The notes under the pieces were generated by a model that was not told the origin of the DNA, did not search any database, and worked only from the letters and a program-made list of their open reading frames with translations. Below are positions 51,537 through 60,838 of a stretch of 64,000 nt of DNA, in pieces. A program made the translations under genes and the position numbers. Source of the stretch: a virus; IMG/VR virus record IMGVR_UViG_3300007513_000984, positions 25,670-89,669 of that record, one strand, 5' to 3'. The stretch's first letter is position 1, and each line of letters begins with the position of its first letter.

Positions 51537-52544
51537 TTAGTCTACCTTTGGTCTTACTGCTTTTGACAGATTTACTTTTGATGTGATAATAGTACCATCA
51601 TCTAGTTTTACTGTGCCTGCATTATTAATAAATTGATTATGTAGTGCGTGTCCAACTTCCCATGCTCCATCATCATCGTTAATTCTGTACCATTTATTCT
51701 CTCTATATTGAAATAATCTTGATGGAGTATAATCCGTTCTTAAGAAATATGAATCATCAGATGGAGAATCTGGGAATTTCTTTCCAGAGTCTACTGTTGC
51801 ATAATCTACATCATCTGGATGATTACCTGGTGTTGCATACATTAAATTGTTTGTTCTGTAGTCCCAATATTTTCCAGGAACATTATCGGCTGCCTCTTGT
51901 ACGACAGCATCAGTGATTTGTAATTCTTTATTGTAAGTAGATAGAACATTTTTCAAGTCAGCGGCATCTTCACCAGTACCAAGAATATCTTTGTATTCTT
52001 GTGTATCTTGTAATTGTTTACAACGAACTCGCCAAATATGTGGCCACCAACCAGCATCAAAACCCTCAGCACTTCTTGTTGCTTCTTGTACAACCCAATA
52101 TTGGTTGACAGCATCCGGGTCTTTACCATCGTTTCCTTCTAACATCATGTCTTCACGCATGTGAGGAAGTTCTATTACATCACCAGTCATTATTTTACGA
52201 CCTAGTAAATTTACCATTTCGTTTAAATGGAGAGTAAACACTTGTTGGTCATTACCTAGAAACATTCCGAATTGTGATAATTCGAAATCTTGGTCAGATA
52301 CAGTATATACGCCTCGTAAGTCGTACAAATCTTTCTCGTATTTTCTATCTCTGTTCTCTAAAAAGAGTAAATCTTGTATTGCAGGTGACGCCGGGTCATA
52401 GTCTGCGGCAGTTTTATCTTGTGAACCGATATACTTATGAATTAGCAAAGATGTCCCGCCATGGTCAAAGTGTGCTTTCACTTGTTTGTCGATAAATTTA
52501 TAATCGTTACCTTTTTTAGAATTCCATAGGCTAAGTCTTGCCAT
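51537..52544 (-). CDS. gp14: Neck protein gp14
   Basis: This 335-residue protein. ARLSLWNSKKGNDYKFIDKQ followed by DPASPAIQDLLFLENRDRKY, QFGMFLGNDQQVFTLHLNEM, GDVIELPH and HIWRVRCKQLQDTQEYKDIL match the gp14 neck protein of marine T4-likes. With gp13 it closes the filled head. A late octamer lies 34 nt upstream. It is divergent from the oxygenase gene. Confidence 0.9.
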   Translation of the reverse strand: MARLSLWNSKKGNDYKFIDKQVKAHFDHGGTSLLIHKYIGSQDKTAADYDPASPAIQDLLFLENRDRKYEKDLYDLRGVYTVSDQDFELSQFGMFLGNDQQVFTLHLNEMVNLLGRKIMTGDVIELPHMREDMMLEGNDGKDPDAVNQYWVVQEATRSAEGFDAGWWPHIWRVRCKQLQDTQEYKDILGTGEDAADLKNVLSTYNKELQITDAVVQEAADNVPGKYWDYRTNNLMYATPGNHPDDVDYATVDSGKKFPDSPSDDSYFLRTDYTPSRLFQYRENKWYRINDDDGAWEVGHALHNQFINNAGTVKLDDGTIITSKVNLSKAVRPKVD

Positions 52545-52577
52545 AATAAATGTTCTCCATAATTTGACTTCTATGTG

Positions 52578-52585
52578 TATTTATC
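52578..52585 (-). promoter_or_regulatory. Late promoter octamer of gp14
   Basis: GATAAATA on the minus strand, 34 nt upstream of gp14. Confidence 0.65.
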
Positions 52586-52613
52586 TTATAATATAACAAT
52601 ATAATTTTTAATT

Positions 52614-52621
52614 TATAAATA
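52614..52621 (+). promoter_or_regulatory. Late promoter octamer
   Basis: TATAAATA, 24 nt upstream of the oxygenase gene, back to back with the gp14 octamer. Confidence 0.6.
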
Positions 52622-52644
52622 AACATTTAGGAAGGTACGAAACG

Positions 52645-53367
52645 ATGAATTTAGATGATAACACTGGATATGTCTCAATAAAAGAACTTATTCCATCATT
52701 TGTTGTACAACAGTTTAAACTATGGGCGATGAACCCTGCTAATATACATCGTGGTAACGCTGTAAATGGGGTATACTACGCAAAACACAGAAAAGGTAGG
52801 GAATATAACGTCTGTTGGAGTAAAGAGCCTCCTCGTGAAATGTGGCAACCCATAGTAGATAGACTGAGTACATACATTAATGCAATGTTTAAGGGCAAAG
52901 AATGGGATATTCATATTGTCGATACGATTACGACAAGACCTGGAAGTGCCAAGATTAGGGCACATATTGATACTCCTTATAGATTTGAAGATTTTGCTCG
53001 TACATCGAATGATGAATTATTTGGTGTACAGATTATTATTCCATTAGACCCATTTACATTACAGAATGGTGCTACTTGTATTTTGCCTGGTTCACATAAA
53101 AGTAGATTTTATTATAAAGATATAGAAGATAATCAGGAAGAATATAATAATTTATTAACGACACAAGGTTTTCAATTTGTTTCAAATCCTGGTGATGCGT
53201 TAATATATAATTCGAGAACATTGCATAGTACGATGCCGAATAACAGTAATGAATTTAGAAGTGCAATACTCATTAACGCACTTGATGTAAACATAATAAA
53301 AAGAATTAGAGAAGTAGATATGAATACGAAAACAGCAAGATTTGATAATAAAACACACAAAACTTGA
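52645..53367 (+). CDS. 2OG-Fe(II) oxygenase (phytanoyl-CoA dioxygenase-like)
   Basis: This 240-residue protein. The iron ligands are visible as HIDTP near residue 112 (His-x-Asp) and the distal His in TLHSTMPN near 193. Arg of FRSAILINAL is in the place of the 2-oxoglutarate-binding residue. LDPFTLQNGATCILPGSHKS is the typical PhyH core. So the active site looks complete. The substrate is unknown; marine T4-likes carry several such genes. It lies between neck genes gp14 and gp13 and appears to have a late promoter. Its stop overlaps the -35 of the next promoter. Confidence 0.85.
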   Translation: MNLDDNTGYVSIKELIPSFVVQQFKLWAMNPANIHRGNAVNGVYYAKHRKGREYNVCWSKEPPREMWQPIVDRLSTYINAMFKGKEWDIHIVDTITTRPGSAKIRAHIDTPYRFEDFARTSNDELFGVQIIIPLDPFTLQNGATCILPGSHKSRFYYKDIEDNQEEYNNLLTTQGFQFVSNPGDALIYNSRTLHSTMPNNSNEFRSAILINALDVNIIKRIREVDMNTKTARFDNKTHKT

Positions 53368-53392
53368 CAAAATTAAAGGGTTAGAATATAAT
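53364..53392 (+). promoter_or_regulatory. Consensus sigma70-type promoter
   Basis: TTGACA at 53364-53369, a 17-bp spacer, TATAAT at 53387-53392: a perfect match. It lies 37 nt before the GTG start at 53430. Confidence 0.85.
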
Positions 53393-53429
53393 ATCTATCT
53401 ATATTGATATATAAAAAGATGAGAGACTA

Positions 53430-54716
53430 GTGACAACAGCAATGATAAGACGAAAAAAGAAATCAACGAAAGGAAGATATTCTGATGAGGCATTTACAGG
53501 TTCTGAACCAGACTGGACGGATTCGGATAAATGGTCAGCGGAACGTTATTATAGAGAACGTTCACGTACTTCTCAATATTATAGTTATTATTATAAAACA
53601 AAAGATTTTATTTCATGGGTTGCAGATTGGATGTTATCTAATGGATATACCAAAGAAGATGTCACATCATATAAAGCGGCACCAGAGTGGCGAACGAGAG
53701 CAACATTAGGTGGCTCTGTAAGAGCATTATCAAGAGGAATGCCAGAGAATCATAAAGGAATTCCAGAATATTTTAAAACAATGAGTGGTATTATGAATCC
53801 TGAAAAAGGATTAAGAGATGTAAGTGAAGAGGTTAGGAATGATATAAATGAAATCATTGAAATTGGTAAAAAAATTAAAATAGAAAAAGAAGAAGAACAA
53901 AAAACTAAAGTTAAGAAAAAAAGACTTTCTATCCAAGAACTTTTAGAAAAGAAGTCAATAGAGATGGCATGGGATATTGATGATTTTGTTTATGATTATG
54001 ACGGTTCAAAAGAAATGTTGGCTAAATTCAATCCTCAAAAATTGTTATTAGTTGTTGGTGCAAAACCAAATCATGCTAAAGTTATATCAAAATTATATGA
54101 ACCAATGTTTAATGAATTTGATGAACTTCTTAATCCACCAGACATTAAAAAGATGAGTGACCACGAAAAAGATATGCATGGACAACTCAAAGAAGGTTAT
54201 TCTCATATGTCTAAGTCTGAAATAAAAAATCATTACAAGATGTTTAAGATGATAGGAGATGCATGTGAGAACATTATATTAAAAGGAAAAGCAACAAGAA
54301 AACCACGTAAGAAAAAATTAATAAGCAAAGAGAAACAAATCAAAAATTTCAAATATTTAGACCATCACGCAGACACAAAATCAATTAGTGTTCATCCAAC
54401 TGAATTAATAGGGGCAAACGGCGCCGTTGTATATAATTCTAAGACAAGAAAATTAGGAATATATCATGCACGAAATATTGACCCTATGGGATTAAAAAGA
54501 GAGGGCTCAGGATTAAGTGTTAAAGGAACAACTATTAAAGGATTTAGTGAAGAAAAAAGTGTATGTAAGACACTTAGAAAGCCACTTGACCAGTTAGCAG
54601 TCTTCAAAAAGGGTGCAAAACGTACAATAATCAAAGAATTTGATGCTATTAACAGTGTTGAGATTAAAATGAATGGAAGATGCAATGTCCATTGTTTGAT
54701 TATAAAAGTTTTTTGA
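53430..54716 (+). CDS. Conserved protein of unknown function, basic, early-type promoter
   Basis: This 428-residue protein starts with GTG at 53430 (GAGAG 4 nt before). An ATG at 53442 has no ribosome site. The N-terminus is basic (MIRRKKKSTKGRYS). The middle is helical and Lys/Glu-rich (KKIKIEKEEEQKTKVKKKRL). The C-terminal 110 residues (AVVYNSKTRKLGIYHA, SVKGTTIKGFSEEKSVCKTL, RKPLDQLAVFKK) are a domain I recognise from hypothetical proteins of marine T4-likes. Its promoter is the best in the window, so it may act early. Nucleic-acid binding is only a guess from charge. Confidence 0.75.
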   Translation: MTTAMIRRKKKSTKGRYSDEAFTGSEPDWTDSDKWSAERYYRERSRTSQYYSYYYKTKDFISWVADWMLSNGYTKEDVTSYKAAPEWRTRATLGGSVRALSRGMPENHKGIPEYFKTMSGIMNPEKGLRDVSEEVRNDINEIIEIGKKIKIEKEEEQKTKVKKKRLSIQELLEKKSIEMAWDIDDFVYDYDGSKEMLAKFNPQKLLLVVGAKPNHAKVISKLYEPMFNEFDELLNPPDIKKMSDHEKDMHGQLKEGYSHMSKSEIKNHYKMFKMIGDACENIILKGKATRKPRKKKLISKEKQIKNFKYLDHHADTKSISVHPTELIGANGAVVYNSKTRKLGIYHARNIDPMGLKREGSGLSVKGTTIKGFSEEKSVCKTLRKPLDQLAVFKKGAKRTIIKEFDAINSVEIKMNGRCNVHCLIIKVF

Positions 54717-54722
54717 TAAATA
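54715..54722 (+). promoter_or_regulatory. Late promoter octamer of gp13
   Basis: GATAAATA overlapping the preceding stop codon, 43 nt upstream of gp13. Confidence 0.65.
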
Positions 54723-54764
54723 CTGTTATAAGTAGTTTACTATAAACGTATTTGAGGGTCCAGA

Positions 54765-55517
54765 ATGGCAAAACAACGCAATAAGATAAAAAACGATGTA
54801 ATTAAACAGATTAGACTGTTACTTGGTGACGGTATGGTCGATATCGAATTAGACCCAGAACACTATGACCTTTCTATTGATATTGCATTAGATAAGATAA
54901 GACAACGTTCAGAGAACGCAGTACAAGAAGATTTTTATTCTATTGAACTAAAGAAAGAAGTAGAAGAATATACTCTTCCTACAGAAATAACAGAAGTTAA
55001 AAAGATACATCATCGTTCTTTTGGACATGGTATATCCTCTGGTGTTGATATGGACCCATTTGAATTAGCATATGCGAATTCATATTTCTTTATGAACAAT
55101 CACGTTGGTGGTATATCAACATACGAATTATTCTCTCAGTACCGTGAAACTCTAAACAGAGTTGCGGCAACTGATATTCAATATATTTGGAATCCAACCA
55201 CTCATAAATTAAAACTCTTAAGAAAAATGAGAGCAGATGAGATGGTTCTTCTTCATGTTTACTTAGAACGTTCGGCAGACCAATTACTAACAGACCCATA
55301 TTTAAAATCATGGATGAGAGATTACTCAACTGCTTATTGCAAGAAGATGATTGGTGAGGCACGTTCTAAATTTGCTACACTTCCTGGCGCACAAGGTGGA
55401 GTTTCATTAAATGGTGATGCCTTAAAAGCAGATGCAATGGCAGATATAGAGAAATTAGAAACTGAATTGAAACTATATATCGATGGTTCAGCACCCCTTG
55501 GTGTTATGATTGGCTAA
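54765..55517 (+). CDS. gp13: Neck protein gp13
   Basis: This 250-residue protein. IELDPEHYDLSIDIALDKIR, then SYFFMN, ATDIQYIWNPTTHKL and WMRDYSTAYCKKMIGEARSK, FATLPGAQGGVSLNGDALKA near the end match gp13 of marine T4-likes. It joins gp14 at the head-tail connector. It stands apart from gp14/gp15, which run on the other strand. Confidence 0.9.
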   Translation: MAKQRNKIKNDVIKQIRLLLGDGMVDIELDPEHYDLSIDIALDKIRQRSENAVQEDFYSIELKKEVEEYTLPTEITEVKKIHHRSFGHGISSGVDMDPFELAYANSYFFMNNHVGGISTYELFSQYRETLNRVAATDIQYIWNPTTHKLKLLRKMRADEMVLLHVYLERSADQLLTDPYLKSWMRDYSTAYCKKMIGEARSKFATLPGAQGGVSLNGDALKADAMADIEKLETELKLYIDGSAPLGVMIG

Positions 55518-55565
55518 TAAAATAGTTAATTTCGTTAACAACCATCTTAATTTACCCCTTTATTT

Positions 55566-55597
55566 GATAAATAAGAGTGTAGGGTAAAGAAACCCTA
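55566..55597 (+). promoter_or_regulatory. Late octamer with 5'-terminal hairpin
   Basis: GATAAATA at 55566-55573, then the hairpin TAGGGT-aaagaa-ACCCTA at 55580-55597. It heads the 90-nt leader of the small gene at 55663. Confidence 0.6.
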
Positions 55598-55662
55598 ACA
55601 GAAAAAGCAAAGAGATATTATCTCGGAGTTTAAAATAATAACATTTCTTAAGGAGAAATAAA

Positions 55663-55920
55663 ATGGCAGCAATAGCAAAAGCAGGTAACGGATTAGGTTC
55701 GATTACTACAGTTTTAGTTTCAGATGCTTCAGTAGCCGACCAAGCGGCTTTAGATGCAGTTTCGGCGGCATTACAAAACGCAGGTCACACAGTTGCAGGT
55801 ATTGATGGCGCCCACGGTGGCACAATGCACTTCGCAGTTCAAGGTGGACCAGATGCTTCAGGTTACTCAGCAACAGTTATGGGTCAGGCTCTTTCAGCAG
55901 TTTGTACTTTTAACAACTAA
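55663..55920 (+). CDS. Small virion-associated protein
   Basis: This 85-residue protein is Ala/Gly/Val-rich (ASVADQAALDAVSAALQNAG, HFAVQGGPDASGYSATVMGQ). It has no charged helices typical of regulators. It has AAGGAG 8 nt upstream, its own late promoter with a leader hairpin and its own terminator, so it seems to be a highly expressed single-gene late unit. A decoration or tail accessory protein is plausible but not shown. Confidence 0.65.
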   Translation: MAAIAKAGNGLGSITTVLVSDASVADQAALDAVSAALQNAGHTVAGIDGAHGGTMHFAVQGGPDASGYSATVMGQALSAVCTFNN

Positions 55921-55942
55921 GAAGTTTAATAATATTTAAGTG

Positions 55943-55970
55943 AAAAAGCCCTCTTATGAGGGCTTTTTTT
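55943..55970 (+). terminator. Intrinsic terminator
   Basis: AAAAAGCCCTC-TTAT-GAGGGCTTTTTTT, an 11-bp stem with T run. Confidence 0.92.
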
Positions 55971-56000
55971 ATGTATAAACATAACTTTTCCCCCTTTTTT

Positions 56001-56221
56001 CATAAATACAAATGTAAGTGATAAAGAAAAACACTTACGATACTTGAGATATCTTCCGAGTATTCAAATGCATGAGTCTATTCCGTGCAGTGCCTTGAGA
56101 ATCCTTCCGAGGTATAAAAAATATAAAAAACTAAAATATGAAAATAAACATTTTTGTGTTTGTTATTCCGTGTATGATATATGGAATAATTAATTTAAAT
56201 GGCTTATTATAGGAGATAATA
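56001..56221 (+). promoter_or_regulatory. Late octamer and structured 210-nt leader
   Basis: CATAAATA at 56001-56008 is followed after 5 nt by the hairpin GTAAGTG/CACTTAC (56014-56038). Two similar hairpins then follow: ATACTTG/CGAGTAT at 56040-56063 with loop AGATATCTTC, and CCTTG/CGAGG at 56093-56112 with loop AGAATCCTTC. The loops share 8 of 10 bases. AGGAGA lies before the start at 56222. Confidence 0.6.
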
Positions 56222-59200
56222 ATGGCTAATATAAAAAACTTTGGTATCCGTGGTATTGGTGCTGACGTTCAGTTTGGTAAGTCGGGTGGCCGAGTCGTAT
56301 ACGATTCAGGTAACTCACTTTTCAAAGTAACGACAGACGGTACAACGTTGGGCAAACTTAGTGTTGCAACTCCAACTTCGGATAACCATGTAGCAAACAA
56401 GAGTTATGTTGACTCAGTTGCTTCAGGATTGGATGTAAAAGATTCAGTTCGTGCGGCTTCTACAGGTAACGTAACCCTAACGGCTCCAGGTGCATCAATT
56501 GACGGTGTTACACTGGCGGCTAACGACAGAGTTCTATTGAAAAATCAGAGTTCTGGCGATGAAAACGGTATCTACGTATGGACAGCACTTGACGCCACTA
56601 TGGCTCGTGCTTCTGATATGGATGGTACTGATGAGTTTGTTGGCGCTTTTTTCTTTGTTGAAGAAGGTACTATAAACTCAGACCAAGGTTTCGTATGTTC
56701 AACTAACGGTACAATCGTTGTTGATACTACGTCTATCGCTTTTACACAGTTCACAGGTACTGGACAACTTACAGCAGGTAGTGGTTTATCTAAATCAGGT
56801 AACACAATGTCTGTCAATGTTGACGATACTTATGTAAGAATTGTTGGCGATGACCTTACTCTTAAAGGTACAGGTACAACAGGTGAAGTACTTCGTTCAG
56901 ATGGTTCAAGCGGCGTTGCCTATGGCGCGGTTGACTTAACTAACTCGAATGCAGTTACTGGCGCACTAGGACTAGTAAATGGTGGTCTAGGTGTTGACGC
57001 TTCAAGTGGTGGTGGTAAAACTACTGCTCGTTCAAACTTAGGTTTGGGCTCGATGGCGGTTCAGGATTCAACTGGTGTTACAATCACTGGCGGTTCAATT
57101 GACATCTCTAGTGGTACTTTAACTCTAGCAAACGACCAAATCTCTGGTGACAAAGTTTCTGGCGGTACAATTGATGGTGCTAACCTTTCAGGTGGCGTTT
57201 CAAAAACTATCTCTGCTTACGATGTTACTATTGGTGCTGGTAAGACGTTAGACGTTGACGGCGTTGTTGATATTGATGCTTCAAGTGGTAACATTGATAA
57301 TGTTGCTATTGGTGGTACAACTTCAGCGGCTGGTACGTTTACAACTATGACATCTGGTTCAGTTGACATTAATGGTGGTGCTATTGACGGCGTTACTATT
57401 GGTGGTGCTGTTGCAGGTGCTATTACAGGTACTAACATATCTGCTTCAGGTACTCTGAAGACAAACACACTAGACAACTATTCTGGTACTGACATTGCAG
57501 TTTCGGCTCCAATGAATATTACTGGTAATGTTGGTGTAACTGGTTCAGTTACGGCTACAACATCAATGATTACAGACACAATTGCAGAAAGAACTGGCGC
57601 GGCTGGTGTTACTGCTGATGGTGTTTTACTTAAAGATGGTAATGTAACCGCTACTTTAACTGGTAATGTAACTGGTGATGTAACTGGTGACCTAACAGGT
57701 AATTCTGCTGGTGTTCATACAGGTGCAGTAACTGGTAATGTAACTGGTAATACTGCTGGTACACATACTGGTTCGGTTAATGTTTCAGGTGATACTTTAA
57801 CACTTGCGGCTGACCAAATCTCTGGTGATAAAGTTCACGGTGGTACAATTTCTAACTTTGCTTCAACTGGTATTGATGATAACGCAGACCAAACAGTCCT
57901 AACTTTAGGTGCTGATGAGTCGGCTCAATTTGCTGGTGCGGTAACAGTTGCTGGTAACCTAACAGTTGAAGGTACTTTAACTTCAATTGAAACTACTAAC
58001 ACTGCTATTACTGATAACACGATTGTTTTAAACAGTGGTGAATCAGGTGCGGCTGTTACAGCAGGTACATCAGGTATTGAAATTGACCGTGGTAGTTCAG
58101 ACAACGCTACTGTTCTTTGGAACGATACTGGCGATTTGTTTGAAATGAAAGTTGGCACAGCATATGCAAACTTTAAAGCAAACGGCATAACTGGTGATTT
58201 AACTGGTGACGTAACTGGTGATTTAACTGGTGACGTAACAGGTGATGTAACTGGTGATGTAACTGGTGACTTAACTGGTAATAGTGCTGGTGTTCACACA
58301 GGTAATGTAACTGGTAACTTAACTGGTAACAGTGCAGGTGTTCATACTGGTAATGTAACTGGTAACTTAACTGGTAACAGTGCAGGTGTTCACACAGGCG
58401 CAGTAACTGGTGATGTAACTGGTGATTTAACAGGTGATGTAACTGGTGATTTAACTGGTGACTCTGCTGGTACTCATACTGGCGCAGTTGTTGGTAACGT
58501 AACTGGTAACATAACTTCAACAGGTAGTTCAGCATTTTCATCTATTGATGTAAATGGTGGTGCTATTGATGGTACTACAATCGGTGCTAACACATCGGCT
58601 GCCGGTACTTTCTCAACAATGACAACAGCAAGTGCGGCTATAACAGGTGGTACTGCGTCATTGACAACAGCCACAGCAACTAATCTAAACTCGGGTAACG
58701 CTACTATAACAGGTGGTGCTATTTCTGGTGCGACAGTTGATATGACTGGCAAAACATTGACATTAGACAATGATGCAATTTCAGGTGATAAGATTCACGC
58801 AGGTACTATTTCAGGTGCTTCATTAGCCGGTTCTGCCGACACAATGAGTGGCTATGATATTACTGTTGGCGCTGGTCGTACAATAGATGTATCTTCGGGT
58901 ACTCTAACATTAGCGGCAAACCAGATTTCTGGTAACTCTGTTGATGGTGGTACAATCTCTACATTTGCTTCAACTGGTATTGATGACAATGCTACAGCAA
59001 CTAAGTTAACACTTACAGACTCGGCGGCAACATTTGGTGTTGCTGGTGACTTTGGTGCTAACGACCTAGATGCAGGTGCTTCGACACTTGCTTCTCTATC
59101 AGTAACTGGAAACGCTTCAGTAACTGGTAACCTTACAGTTTCAGGTTCTGTGACAACTACTTTATCTGAGACAGTGAACATTGAAGATAACATTATCGTT

Positions 59201-60640
59201 CTTAACTCGAACCATACTGGCGCGGCTACTGTTGATGCTGGTATTTCGATTGAACGTGGTGCTTCTGACGATGCTCACATTATGTGGAACGAAACAACTA
59301 ACAAATTTAACCTACTTGAAGGTTCAGCGGCTGCTGACCTTGTAATTGGTGACCTAACTGTTAGTGAAATCGCTCTTACAAACGAACTTCCATTAACAAT
59401 GGGTGGTACTCATACTGATACTTCAGGTTATGCGGCTAACTCAATTATGTTAATGAGTGGTTCTGCAGGCGTTTCTGAACTTGCAAAAGGCGGAAACTCA
59501 ACTGTACTTAAAGTTGCTTCAAATGGTTCTCTTGGTTATGCTAAAGTCGATTTGACTGCTGACATAACTGGCACTCTTCCTATAGCGAATGGTGGTACAG
59601 GAATCACATCAGCAGGTTCTGATAATAAAGTTATGATGTCAGACGGTTCTGCATTAGGTATGGAATATGTACAACACGTACGTAATTCATCTGGTGTAGT
59701 TGCGTTAGACGGCTCTGGCGTATCTTCAGGTTCTGGTGAATACATTGCGTTGACAAACGCAACTGGTAAAGTAACACTAACTGCCAAAAATGCGGCTGGT
59801 TCTGGTGCTGTAGATATGTATCTACAAGGTCAAGCCGGCGGTGACGTATTTATTGTTGGTCAATCAGGCGAAGCCTTAATTCAAGGTGAAGACGATGCTG
59901 ACTTAACAGTAGGTGGTGGTGATGCTTCTGGTGGCGCGGCTGGTGACTTAATCCTTAAAGGTGGTAACGGTACAGGCGGTAACGCCTCTGGTGCAGTTAT
60001 CGTTAAAGGTGGTAACGGCGGCTCAGCAGACGGAAACGTACAGATTAAAGGTGCAGATGACACAGCAATCGCTACTTTTGTAGAGACTGCAAGTGGAACT
60101 GACTCTTTGACTGTAACTAACGGTATTGGCGGTGTAGAACTAGCAATGGCTGGTGGTACAAACATCAATATGAATCTTGCTCCTAAAGGGTCTGGTCTAG
60201 TACTAGCACCTTCAGGTTATGATATGTCAGGTGGTGCGGACCACGCACTAGCATCTAAAGGATATGTTGACACGAAAGCGTCAGAATCAGGTTCTTCAGG
60301 TACAAGACGTGTATCATTCTCAGCAAATGGTTCATCTTCATTTACAATTGGCACAATGGCTAACATTGCAGGCAAGTCTTACTACGTAAAACGTGTTACT
60401 GCTAAAGTTACTACTGCGTTTGTTGGATGTGATGAGTTAGTTGTCGGCGACGGCACAAATACTCTAATGGCTACAACTGAAGCAGACCTTTCTGAGGTTG
60501 GTTTATATATTGTAGACTTAGGTTTTGAAAACGCAACAACAGGTGGTGCAACTATTACTGGAACACTTCAGAATGGCGGCGCATCTGCTTCACCAACAGT
60601 TGGTGCTGTGATTGTTACAGCAGAATACAAGCAAATCTAA
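56222..60640 (+). CDS. Long tail fibre/adhesin protein (1472 aa)
   Basis: This 1472-residue protein. After a short N-terminal head, NKSYVDSVASGLDVKDSVRA near residue 60 starts a domain common to phage fibres (DRVLLKNQSSGDENGIYVWT). Residues about 480-765 hold dozens of TGDVTG/TGNLTGNSAGVHTG repeats. Two stalk modules of the NLTV.GT...DNIIVLNS...IERG.S.....WN type flank the repeats. The C-terminal 110 residues (GTRRVSFSANGSSSFTIGTM, VGCDELVVGDG) form a beta domain that could be the receptor-binding tip. It is a single-gene late unit with a structured leader and a terminator. Confidence 0.8.
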   Translation: MANIKNFGIRGIGADVQFGKSGGRVVYDSGNSLFKVTTDGTTLGKLSVATPTSDNHVANKSYVDSVASGLDVKDSVRAASTGNVTLTAPGASIDGVTLAANDRVLLKNQSSGDENGIYVWTALDATMARASDMDGTDEFVGAFFFVEEGTINSDQGFVCSTNGTIVVDTTSIAFTQFTGTGQLTAGSGLSKSGNTMSVNVDDTYVRIVGDDLTLKGTGTTGEVLRSDGSSGVAYGAVDLTNSNAVTGALGLVNGGLGVDASSGGGKTTARSNLGLGSMAVQDSTGVTITGGSIDISSGTLTLANDQISGDKVSGGTIDGANLSGGVSKTISAYDVTIGAGKTLDVDGVVDIDASSGNIDNVAIGGTTSAAGTFTTMTSGSVDINGGAIDGVTIGGAVAGAITGTNISASGTLKTNTLDNYSGTDIAVSAPMNITGNVGVTGSVTATTSMITDTIAERTGAAGVTADGVLLKDGNVTATLTGNVTGDVTGDLTGNSAGVHTGAVTGNVTGNTAGTHTGSVNVSGDTLTLAADQISGDKVHGGTISNFASTGIDDNADQTVLTLGADESAQFAGAVTVAGNLTVEGTLTSIETTNTAITDNTIVLNSGESGAAVTAGTSGIEIDRGSSDNATVLWNDTGDLFEMKVGTAYANFKANGITGDLTGDVTGDLTGDVTGDVTGDVTGDLTGNSAGVHTGNVTGNLTGNSAGVHTGNVTGNLTGNSAGVHTGAVTGDVTGDLTGDVTGDLTGDSAGTHTGAVVGNVTGNITSTGSSAFSSIDVNGGAIDGTTIGANTSAAGTFSTMTTASAAITGGTASLTTATATNLNSGNATITGGAISGATVDMTGKTLTLDNDAISGDKIHAGTISGASLAGSADTMSGYDITVGAGRTIDVSSGTLTLAANQISGNSVDGGTISTFASTGIDDNATATKLTLTDSAATFGVAGDFGANDLDAGASTLASLSVTGNASVTGNLTVSGSVTTTLSETVNIEDNIIVLNSNHTGAATVDAGISIERGASDDAHIMWNETTNKFNLLEGSAAADLVIGDLTVSEIALTNELPLTMGGTHTDTSGYAANSIMLMSGSAGVSELAKGGNSTVLKVASNGSLGYAKVDLTADITGTLPIANGGTGITSAGSDNKVMMSDGSALGMEYVQHVRNSSGVVALDGSGVSSGSGEYIALTNATGKVTLTAKNAAGSGAVDMYLQGQAGGDVFIVGQSGEALIQGEDDADLTVGGGDASGGAAGDLILKGGNGTGGNASGAVIVKGGNGGSADGNVQIKGADDTAIATFVETASGTDSLTVTNGIGGVELAMAGGTNINMNLAPKGSGLVLAPSGYDMSGGADHALASKGYVDTKASESGSSGTRRVSFSANGSSSFTIGTMANIAGKSYYVKRVTAKVTTAFVGCDELVVGDGTNTLMATTEADLSEVGLYIVDLGFENATTGGATITGTLQNGGASASPTVGAVIVTAEYKQI
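57650..58520 (+). repeat. Coding repeats of fibre stalk
   Basis: Two clusters (57652-57765 and 58188-58510) of 12-nt units GGTGATGTAACT and GGTAACTTAACT, with longer 60-nt blocks containing AGTGCAGGTGTTCA. The repeats encode TGDVTG and TGNSAGVHTG. Confidence 0.88.
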
Positions 60641-60684
60641 TTTGTAAGTAATCTGTAATAACTGTTACCATCAAGGTGATATTT

Positions 60685-60713
60685 AAAGGGGAACTTCGTG
60701 TTCCCCTTTTTTT
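60685..60713 (+). terminator. Intrinsic terminator
   Basis: AAAGGGGAAC-ttcgt-GTTCCCCTTTTTTT after the long fibre gene. Confidence 0.92.
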
Positions 60714-60755
60714 ATGTCTATAGCCAATTCGTTTTTTAGTAATATTCGCATTTAA

Positions 60756-60763
60756 GATAAATA
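60756..60763 (+). promoter_or_regulatory. Late promoter octamer
   Basis: GATAAATA, 75 nt upstream of the structural gene at 60839. Confidence 0.65.
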
Positions 60764-60838
60764 CATACAGAACTAAAATCTTTAACGACAGACTTAATTT
60801 ATTAGGACTGACATTAAAACGAACGTTGAGGAACGAAA

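Noticed and set aside
57650-58520. CRISPR-like direct repeats
   Set aside because: The repeats are contiguous 12-nt coding units without unique spacers, inside a fibre gene.
58173-58541. Minus-strand His/Gln/Leu repeat frame
   Set aside because: It is the antisense of the TGDVTG coding repeats, with no independent support.
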